Shown piece by piece: positions 8,066 to 12,915 of a stretch of 12,915 nt of DNA. This DNA is from an uncultured Bacteroides sp. (GTDB lineage: Bacteria > Bacteroidota > Bacteroidia > Bacteroidales > Bacteroidaceae): assembly GCA_900557355.1 (NCBI GenBank), contig USSR01000127.1, forward strand, positions 1 through 12,915. The letters run 5' to 3'. The notes under the pieces are model-generated. The model had not been told where the DNA came from, ran no database searches, and saw only the letters and a list, made by a program, of their open reading frames with translations. The first letter of the stretch is position 1. Each line of letters begins with the position of its first letter. The position numbers and the translations under genes are program-made.

Positions 8066-8073
8066 CAAAGATA
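8066..8073 (-). promoter_or_regulatory. Bacteroidetes -7 box upstream of the methyltransferase operon
   Basis: On the minus strand this reads TATCTTTG, a full match to TAnnTTTG. It lies 41 nt upstream of the methyltransferase ATG, leaving a leader of roughly 35 nt. No good TTTG -33 element sits at the usual 19-21 nt spacing, so promoter strength is uncertain. The surrounding 8025-8258 is AT-rich and has no convincing gene. Confidence 0.5.
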
Positions 8074-8168
8074 CAATTTTCCTTTGAAATATGAATTCGT
8101 GGGATACAAAAACGAATAAAACTATATATAAATACTCCTTCTTCTCTTATATTTCCAATATAATTTTA

Positions 8169-8176
8169 TATCTTTG
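8169..8176 (+). promoter_or_regulatory. Possible plus-strand -7 box facing the broken integrase
   Basis: TATCTTTG on the plus strand matches TAnnTTTG, and with the flanking C it forms a 9-bp inverted pair with the minus-strand box at 8065-8073. No clear -33 element precedes it. An ATG at 8206 opens an 18-codon frame (MQNKTEKG...) ending at TAA 8260-8262, which overlaps the integrase stop. Transcription from here would run antisense to the integrase. This may be the promoter and start of a lost gene, or chance. Confidence 0.25.
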
Positions 8177-8258
8177 CATATTAATTAAGGCGTTCTTATT
8201 TAATAATGCAGAATAAAACAGAGAAGGGAACTTTGCTCGTTTCTAAATCGTTACCTTC

Positions 8259-9368
8259 TTAATAAAGCGATTCGTATAAATTGCTCATTTTCAGAGAATA
8301 GGGTGAAAGGTAATGCCTAGCAACATGAGTAGTTAGGTTTTTACCGATGTCGCATATAACGGCGATTTCCTTCAAATAGGCATTCATCTTCTGATTGCTC
8401 GGTACCGGCAGCAGTTTGCCGCCCTCCAAATTCGAATCCGCATATTTGGCCAGTATCTTCAACGGATAAGGCAACAACGGGATGCGGCTCATAACAGAGG
8501 TCTTTTCACGGGGTTTGCGAATCCATTGCGTGCCGTTCTCGTCCGTAGAGATATGTTCCGCCCGCAGGTGTTCCGCATCGGTAAATGCAAGTCCCGTCTG
8601 GGCGCAGAAACACCAGACGTCGCGCACACGCTCCAGACGCTCGTTAGGCATCCGTTTGGTCATCAACAAATCCAGCTCCGCTTTGGTCAGCGGTACCTTG
8701 ACATTGGTCTTGTCTATCTTCATTTTGTAATACCGAAACGGATTTTTCTCGATCCATTCGTTGCGTATGGCGTACAGGATAAAGTTTTTCAGGCAGCACA
8801 GCAGATTCACGGCTCCGTTATTCTTGCAGTCATGTGCCGTTTGCATGAAGGTATTGAGACCGTCGATATACTCGTAAGAAATCATATCGAACGGCAAATC
8901 CTCTTTACCGTATTGCTGACCGATGTACTCTTTCATATAGCGCAACAGACGGTGGTATTTGTTGGCTGTAAGTTGCGTGATACGCACTCCGACCTCTTTT
9001 TGACGCTTGTCGCAATATTTGGAGAACTCCGCGAGGAACATGCGGGAATTGCCGACCTGACTGCACAGGCGCTCTTTAATGGCAAAACAGTTCGGTTGTT
9101 TGTTCTCTTTGACCAACAGATCGTATGCTGCGAGGATATTGGCGCGGAACGAGCCGATGATTTCGTTGATCTGCAAAGATACGGAATCGCGGGCCAAAGA
9201 CCTTTCGGCCTTTTGATTCCATTTTTCCGGCTCGATCTGGCACTGGGTATATATTTCTGTCGAAACGCCGCTGGTAGTGATGCGGACGTAAATGGGGGCT
9301 TTCCCTTTTTTGTTCAGTTTGGTTTTCTTACAGAAGAAAACAACGCTGAAAGTCGTTCTGTCGGTCAT
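8259..9368 (-). pseudogene. Truncated Bacteroides-type tyrosine recombinase (integrase), catalytic tyrosine missing
   Basis: A 369-residue tyrosine recombinase of the Bacteroides conjugative-element type. The N-terminus (about 1-60) matches the arm-DNA-binding domain: VVFFCKKTKLNKKGKAPIYVRIT then IEPEKWNQK. Residues about 105-215 fit the SAM-like core-binding domain. The catalytic domain has TGLAFTD (258-264), with Ala261 at the position that is Arg in most recombinases; a substituted residue here is known in IntDOT-like enzymes. K289 fits the beta-hairpin lysine, and HVARH (348-352) is the HxxRH box. After H352 the family normally continues with a TFAT-type segment, an LGH motif and the nucleophilic tyrosine. 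Here only 17 unrelated residues follow before the stop. The family length is about 400 or more, so the enzyme should be unable to recombine DNA. Codons are balanced or GC-rich up to about residue 343 and AT-rich after that. Confidence 0.82.
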
Positions 9369-9419
9369 GGCTGCAAAAATTTAATAAGTTAAACGATTAC
9401 AGCATAGAGATATTGCAAA

Positions 9420-9513
9420 GCAAACGACTGCAATACTGCGAATTACGACCGAATCGTGACCTTTTTCAGACCCCAGCGGAACAGGTCACGAATAAGGTCT
9501 TGCAAACGTACTG
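9420..9513. repeat. Direct and inverted repeats between integrase and tRNA-Gly
   Basis: Two short direct repeats, GCAAACGACTG (9420-9430) and GCAAACGTACTG (9502-9513), flank a perfect 9-bp inverted repeat. The inverted repeat is TCGTGACCT (9454-9462) with AGGTCACGA (9483-9491) around a 20-nt spacer. This is where integrase arm-type and excisionase sites normally lie, between the integrase start and the attachment site. Calling them arm sites is inference. The rest of 9369-9616 has no gene, only the tRNA terminator. Confidence 0.4.
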
Positions 9514-9545
9514 TCAGATGCTTTCCAATTCACCGACCGAAAAAG

Positions 9546-9582
9546 AAAAAGCCTTACATATCGTTGATACATAAGGCTTTTT
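9546..9582 (-). terminator. Rho-independent terminator downstream of tRNA-Gly
   Basis: AAAAAGCCTTA (9546-9556) and TAAGGCTTTTT (9572-9582) form an 11-bp stem with a 15-nt loop. On the minus strand the 3' arm ends in a T run, as expected for termination of the tRNA transcript about 35 nt after its end. It also looks functional in the plus direction. Confidence 0.75.
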
Positions 9583-9616
9583 GCTTCCTAAAACACTCCT
9601 TTTCAGAGGCTTCAAG

Positions 9617-9689
9617 AGCGGAAAACGGGATTCGAACCCGCGACCCTCAGCTTGGGAAGCTGATGCTCTACCGACTGAGCTACTTCCGC
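9617..9689 (-). tRNA. tRNA-Gly (anticodon CCC)
   Basis: A complete 73-nt cloverleaf on the minus strand. It has acceptor GCGGAAG with TTTCCGC, a GCTC/GAGC D stem, anticodon stem TCAGC/GCTGA with loop TTCCCAA (anticodon CCC at 9656-9654), and a T arm GCGGG TTCGAAT CCCGT. The discriminator is U, as usual for bacterial tRNA-Gly. CCA is not encoded. The 3' end points towards the integrase, the arrangement seen where a tRNA gene serves as an element attachment site. Confidence 0.96.
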
Positions 9690-9699
9690 GTTCGGAGTG

Positions 9700-9707
9700 C
9701 AAATATA
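9700..9707 (-). promoter_or_regulatory. -7 box for tRNA-Gly
   Basis: TATATTTG on the minus strand matches TAnnTTTG and ends 10 nt before the mature tRNA 5' end. No clear TTTG occurs at the expected -33 spacing. The remaining sequence up to 9930 shows no gene on either strand that is not a shadow. Confidence 0.5.
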
Positions 9708-9930
9708 CGAAATCTGCCGAACTTTCATCATCATTCGGCCAATTTTTATTTTCTCCGTCCGACATCGACGATAAACGGACCGGGGCATCGGTGCTATACC
9801 GGAAAACTGGGCCGCACGGATACGGCTTACCGGAAAAAGCGGCCATCCACAACCTGCGGCAGACCGTCCCCCTTCGACACTCTCTCCGGCTATCCGCAAC
9901 AGCCGGACACAGTCCGGGAAACAGAATGCA

Positions 9931-9955
9931 AAACGGGGGTATCTCCTACCCCCGT
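9931..9955 (-). terminator. Rho-independent terminator of the OmpA-family gene
   Basis: ACGGGGGTA (9933-9941) and TACCCCCGT (9947-9955) form a perfect 9-bp GC-rich stem with a 5-nt loop. On the minus strand it is followed by TTTT. It begins 22 nt past the stop codon of the OmpA-family gene. Confidence 0.85.
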
Positions 9956-9977
9956 CCATTGTTCGGCTGTCGGCCGG

Positions 9978-11183
9978 TCACTTCGTAAAACGCATGGCGA
10001 TACTACGGTCTACGGCCCGCTGCGCTGCGGTCGCATCGGCAGGCACCGTCGCGAACTCTTTTCCGAAGCCCTCGGTACTGATACGGTCTGCCGGAATCCC
10101 GTCCTTCACGAGTATCGATTTGATATACTCCGCCCGTTTTTTGGAAATTTCGTAATTCACCGCCCGAGTACCCGTCTTGTCCGCAAAACCGCCTATCCGA
10201 ATCCTGACATCGGGATAGTTTTTCAGTATCGCCGCAATATTGTCGAGCTGCTCCATCGAATTTCCTGCAAGAGCCGTCTTGCTGTTATGCATGAAATCTA
10301 TCTTGTCGAACTGTATCCAATTCTTGCTCAGCTCTTCGTTCGTGGCTTTCCGGTATGCATCGGACTGGAGATACTTCAGCATGCAGTCCTCGCATCCGCC
10401 TTCGGCCACCCGGATGGTTCTGCCGTCGGGCAGTTTGTGTTCCACGAAAGTCAGTTCCTCCTTCGCAGCAGCAGTCTGTGCCGCCGGAGCAGTCGGAACG
10501 ACGGTCACATTTTCAGTAACCGCTACGACCTCTCCACCACCGTTCCGATTGCACGAACGGATACTCAGAAAGACGATAATCACAACAATCAGGACAATGA
10601 TAAGCCATACCAGCCAATTGTTCCTTTTGCCATCCCGTCCGGCAACCGGCGCACTGCTGCTGCACATGCCGCTGATTCCCGCAGCACGGCCCACCTTCAC
10701 CGGTATCTCCTTTACTGCCGAGCCGCGCTCCTGACGCAACCCGGCCATTACGGCAGACATGGAGAGATTGTTACGGACTATCTTATGGCCCACATAGCCG
10801 GCGATAACCGCTGCCACCCATCCCGACAACCGGTCGGCGCTCGCTGCGGAGATACCGCTTTCGGCCGCCACGGCATTCGGATAGGCCTTGTTTTCCGCCC
10901 CGACCAATTCGTTTTCGAACCGCTCGCCGAGATTCATTCCTCCATCTATTCCGTGGCCGGCGAATATCTCCGCCCGTCTGTCGAACAGCTCCGCATTGCC
11001 GGCTTCGCGAATAGTCTCATTGACCCGTGCCGTCTCACCCTGGTCCATAAACCTGACCAGCAACGAAGGCAGCAATACCGCCACGGCCGAAGCCACTCCC
11101 TTTTCATCCTCGCGAAGCGTAGCCGCGGCCGTTTTCAGCATCTGCGGCGAGATGCTCTCTTTCAGTGATTCATAATGTGTCAT
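9978..11183 (-). CDS. DUF937 - transmembrane - OmpA peptidoglycan-binding protein
   Basis: A 401-residue envelope protein starting at MTHYESLKESISPQML (ATG 11183). An in-frame ATG at 11249 would add 22 residues that look like untranslated leader, so the later start is preferred. Residues about 10-150 resemble DUF937: an alanine-rich helical array with IFAGHGIDGGMNLGERFENEL and LSGWVAAVIAGYVGHKI. One strongly hydrophobic helix, WLVWLIIVLIVVIIVFLSI (190-208), anchors it, flanked by the basic GKRN and RSCNRN. A proline- and alanine-rich linker follows. Residues 289-398 are an OmpA C-terminal domain: IQFDKIDFMHNSK, then GGFADKTG with D335 and NYEISKKRAEYI with R350, the two residues that bind diaminopimelate. 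There is no signal peptide, so an inner-membrane anchor with the OmpA domain in the periplasm and DUF937 in the cytoplasm is the natural topology. It probably links the inner membrane to peptidoglycan. Codon use is GC-rich, unlike the defence genes. Confidence 0.9.
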   Translation of the reverse strand: MTHYESLKESISPQMLKTAAATLREDEKGVASAVAVLLPSLLVRFMDQGETARVNETIREAGNAELFDRRAEIFAGHGIDGGMNLGERFENELVGAENKAYPNAVAAESGISAASADRLSGWVAAVIAGYVGHKIVRNNLSMSAVMAGLRQERGSAVKEIPVKVGRAAGISGMCSSSAPVAGRDGKRNNWLVWLIIVLIVVIIVFLSIRSCNRNGGGEVVAVTENVTVVPTAPAAQTAAAKEELTFVEHKLPDGRTIRVAEGGCEDCMLKYLQSDAYRKATNEELSKNWIQFDKIDFMHNSKTALAGNSMEQLDNIAAILKNYPDVRIRIGGFADKTGTRAVNYEISKKRAEYIKSILVKDGIPADRISTEGFGKEFATVPADATAAQRAVDRSIAMRFTK

Positions 11184-11337
11184 AATCGTATAATTTAAGT
11201 TGAAATCGAATCCGCCTATATTCCGGTCTTTCCGGAAACATCTGCACACAATATATCCTCATTCAATTTCAATGCCTAACCGTACTCAACGCCGCATTTT
11301 ATGAACCCTTTTCCACTGGAAGAGGCTGCTCCGAGTG

Positions 11338-11367
11338 CTGCAAAAAGAAACCCGCTCCTTTTCGCAG
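11338..11367 (-). terminator. Hairpin just after the DUF763 stop codon
   Basis: A 12-bp stem with two G-T pairs (11338-11349 with 11356-11367) and a 6-nt loop begins 4 nt after the DUF763 stop on the minus strand. The 3' arm carries five T but no T tract follows, so it may be a weak terminator or an mRNA 3'-end stabiliser. The rest of the gap 11184-11337 contains only the upstream region of the OmpA-family gene, with no recognisable -7 box. Confidence 0.45.
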
Positions 11368-11371
11368 TCCG

Positions 11372-12595
11372 TTACCACAGCGTCAGTTGGCGGGAACCGG
11401 CAGCCTCCGGCGGAGTGTCGTCGGGCGGTTTTGCATCGCCGTACACCGTTTTTCCTCCCCATCGCCAGGCATTCCTACGCTCCTGCTCCACATATTTGTC
11501 GAAATAATCGCCCGGTTCATATCCGCGTTCCAACGAAACGGATACGCGCGAGAGATGCTTCAGCGCCTCCGTCTTGTCCCTCTCTCCGAGACGTGCACTA
11601 TGGATGGCCCGGTCGAGCACCTCTATGGTTCTGTCGTAGATTTCGGTAGGCACCGGAAAGGGATGTCCGTCCTTGCCGCCGTGAGCGAAAGAGAAACGCG
11701 CCGGGTCGGTGAACCGCGACGGCGTGCCGTGTATCACCTCGCTGACCAACGTCAGCGACTGCAGCGTCCGCGGGCCTACCCCCGGCAGCAGAAGCAGCGA
11801 TTCAAAATCTGCCACTTCCGATTCGTGGGCCAATATCAACGCCGCACCGAGTCGTTTGAGGTCTACATCTCCGGCGGTCACTTCATGATGGCAGGGCATG
11901 ACCAATGCCGCTTCGTGCAGCAGCCTGTCGGGCCGTTCGCGCGTAAGTTCCAGAATACCCTCTTTCGTCATGGCCGCCTCCCGATGCGTCAGATTCAATA
12001 TCAATCCCTGATTAAGCCCGCAAACGGACGCATGCGGTTCCTGTGTAAACGACTCCAGCGAAGAAGAGAGCCAATGATACCGCCGGGCCATCCGACCGGC
12101 AGGATTCATCCCCTGCTGTATCACCGCCCAATCCCCTTCCGCCGTCACGACGAACGAATGAAGATAGAGCTGAAAACCATCCTGCACGGCCGTATTGTCC
12201 ACTTTCGCGGAAAGTCTGCTGCACCGTACCAGCGCCTCCCCGTCCAGACCGGTACGTTCGGCTACGTCCAGCAGTTCAGCGGGAGTCTGACGGGACGACC
12301 TGCCGCGGCCGCCGCAGATATAGACACCGAGTTCCGACGACCGCAGGCTCACCGATCTTTTCAGGGCATTCATGACCGAGGTAGTAATTCCCGAAGAGTG
12401 CCAATCCATTCCCAGCACACAACCCAGCGACTGGAACCAGAAAGGGTCGCTGAGCCTACGCAACAGCTCCCCCCGGCCGTACTCCATCACTACCGCCTCG
12501 ACAATCGCACCGCCCAGCAGGCTCATCCGCCGGGCAAGCCACTGCGGCACGCTCCCGTAATGCAGCGGGAGGTCTGCATGTCCGCTTCTTCCCAT
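11372..12595 (-). CDS. DUF763 family protein
   Basis: A 407-residue protein recognised as DUF763 by its N-terminus, GRSGHADLPLHYGSVPQWLARRM, close to the family opening RTGxADLPLHxGxxPxWL. This also fixes the start at 12595. Further family-like stretches are VMEYGRGELLRRLSDPFWFQSLGCVLGMDWHSSGITTSV (36-74) and HREAAMTKEGILELTRE (204-220). LLLLPGVGPRTLQSLTLV (267-284) looks like a helix-hairpin-helix motif, followed by FSFAHGGKDGHPFPVP (301-316). The helix-hairpin-helix suggests DNA or RNA contact. The biochemical function of the family is not established to my knowledge. Codon use is strongly GC-rich like the OmpA-family gene, so it belongs to the core chromosome. The proximity of a -7 box to its ATG is unusual and is listed separately. 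Confidence 0.9.
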   Translation of the reverse strand: MGRSGHADLPLHYGSVPQWLARRMSLLGGAIVEAVVMEYGRGELLRRLSDPFWFQSLGCVLGMDWHSSGITTSVMNALKRSVSLRSSELGVYICGGRGRSSRQTPAELLDVAERTGLDGEALVRCSRLSAKVDNTAVQDGFQLYLHSFVVTAEGDWAVIQQGMNPAGRMARRYHWLSSSLESFTQEPHASVCGLNQGLILNLTHREAAMTKEGILELTRERPDRLLHEAALVMPCHHEVTAGDVDLKRLGAALILAHESEVADFESLLLLPGVGPRTLQSLTLVSEVIHGTPSRFTDPARFSFAHGGKDGHPFPVPTEIYDRTIEVLDRAIHSARLGERDKTEALKHLSRVSVSLERGYEPGDYFDKYVEQERRNAWRWGGKTVYGDAKPPDDTPPEAAGSRQLTLW

Positions 12596-12600
12596 TTCGG

Positions 12601-12608
12601 CAAAGATA
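12601..12608 (-). promoter_or_regulatory. -7 box immediately before the DUF763 start, possible leaderless mRNA
   Basis: TATCTTTG on the minus strand matches TAnnTTTG and ends only 5 nt before the DUF763 ATG. Initiation a few bases downstream would give an mRNA starting at or near the A of ATG. No good -33 element is visible, so the promoter may be elsewhere. Confidence 0.45.
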
Positions 12609-12742
12609 GGTATCCGACCGGTGTTGTGTGCAGTATGGACATAAATAAAAACGCACCTTCCGGTTTGTCGTCAGGCAGGTACGACAGCATACGACATATC
12701 CCTCCGTCTACTGCAGGAATGACGATTTTTTTAACGTCGGGC

Positions 12743-12773
12743 TTTGCCTGCATGATTTTATTCATTACTTTTG
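12743..12773 (+). promoter_or_regulatory. Consensus Bacteroidetes promoter for tRNA-Ser
   Basis: TTTG (12743-12746), exactly 19 nt, then TACTTTTG (12766-12773): a complete match to the primary sigma-factor consensus TTTG-N19-TAnnTTTG. Transcription should begin near 12780 and run into tRNA-Ser. It is the best promoter in the window. Confidence 0.85.
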
Positions 12774-12778
12774 CACCG

Positions 12779-12796
12779 CCTCGTCCGAAAACGAGG
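12779..12796 (+). other. Hairpin in the leader of tRNA-Ser
   Basis: CCTCGT (12779-12784) and ACGAGG (12791-12796) pair over a CCGAAA loop right at the predicted transcription start. It could protect the 5' end or mark precursor processing. No T tract follows, so it is not a terminator. The rest of the leader to 12853 shows no open frame of note. Confidence 0.4.
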
Positions 12797-12853
12797 CATC
12801 GGGAAGGCCGGGATTTCACAGCGACGAGCAGGCCATTACCGACAAGTCATGAT

Positions 12854-12915
12854 GGAGAGGTGCTCGAGTGGTTGAAGAGGCGCGCCTGGAAAGTGCGTAT
12901 ACCCCAAAAGGGTAT
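12854..12915 (+). tRNA. tRNA-Ser (anticodon GGA), 3' end outside window
   Basis: The first 62 nt of a class II tRNA. It has acceptor GGAGAGG, a D arm containing CTCGAGTGGTTGAAGAG, and an anticodon stem CGCGC/GTGCG with loop CTGGAAA (anticodon GGA at 12888-12890). The long variable arm then begins with TATACCCC-AAAA-GGGTAT. The T arm and 3' acceptor strand lie beyond the window. Confidence 0.95.

Noticed and set aside
8259..8360. A simple single-base frameshift as cause of the broken integrase
   Set aside because: Shifting after the HxxRH box restores TF as expected but then gives HPIL and a stop, with no LGH or tyrosine in any frame up to 8180. Loss or replacement of the 3' end fits better.
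8526..9392. A 288-codon open frame on the plus strand opposite the integrase
   Set aside because: No family resemblance is seen, while the opposite strand has clear integrase domains and motifs.
9514..9959. Minus-strand frames of about 112 and 115 codons
   Set aside because: Both are readings through the tRNA-Gly gene; the AQSVEHQLPKLRVAGSNP and GSSSVGRASASQAEGRGFESRFP strings are well-known mistranslations of tRNA sequence.
9456..11168. A 570-codon open frame on the plus strand
   Set aside because: It runs antisense through the tRNA-Gly and the OmpA-family gene. Its protein is low in recognisable domains and rich in Arg, His and Ser, typical of an open antisense frame in GC-rich DNA.
12523..12819. 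A 98-codon minus-strand frame upstream of and overlapping the DUF763 start
   Set aside because: It overlaps DUF763 in another frame, covers the tRNA-Ser promoter region and has no recognisable features.
1..12915. CRISPR array, insertion sequence or replication origin
   Set aside because: No regularly spaced repeats, transposase gene, terminal inverted repeats or iteron cluster were seen on reading both strands.

Overview
The window looks like Bacteroidales chromosome carrying a defence-rich accessory segment. The taxonomic call is an inference from three signs. Promoter-like boxes match the Bacteroidetes pattern (TTTG, about 19 nt, TAnnTTTG). The tyrosine recombinase belongs to the Bacteroides conjugative-element type. 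The right third is GC-rich and holds a DUF937/OmpA protein and a DUF763 protein. A GC-rich member such as Alistipes is plausible but not proven. All base-composition statements were judged by eye, not calculated.

Layout. (1) Positions 1-3186 are on the plus strand. The 3' end of an Eco57I-like restriction-modification methyltransferase gene is followed 10 nt later by a 969-residue protein. That protein has an N-terminal GIY-YIG/T5orf172-like nuclease domain, an SF2 helicase core and a small C-terminal FGKG domain. Together they look like a methylase/translocase restriction module. (2) Positions 3187-3382 hold two tandem hairpins between convergent genes. (3) Positions 3383-8024 are on the minus strand and very AT-rich. 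Four genes are packed with -1, +1 and +1 nt junctions: a DNA methyltransferase, an unrecognised 320-aa protein with a possible winged helix, an AAA+/ORC-like ATPase, and a PIN-domain nuclease. I know no named system with this exact set, and it is the best candidate for an undescribed defence system. (4) Positions 8025-9616 hold a promoter region and a tyrosine integrase. The integrase is broken just after its HxxRH motif, where base composition changes sharply. The 248 nt leading to the tRNA contain repeats. (5) Positions 9617-12915 are GC-rich core: tRNA-Gly(CCC), a DUF937-TM-OmpA protein with a strong terminator, a DUF763 protein that may be translated from a leaderless mRNA, and a strong consensus promoter ahead of a tRNA-Ser(GGA) cut by the window end.

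Working model (inference). An integrative element entered next to the 3' end of tRNA-Gly, brought or collected two defence modules, and then lost a functional integrase. In the four-gene operon the methyltransferase would mark self DNA. The ATPase and the possible winged-helix protein would sense or load on unmodified or invading DNA. The PIN protein would be the nuclease effector. No classical restriction endonuclease gene is present in that operon.
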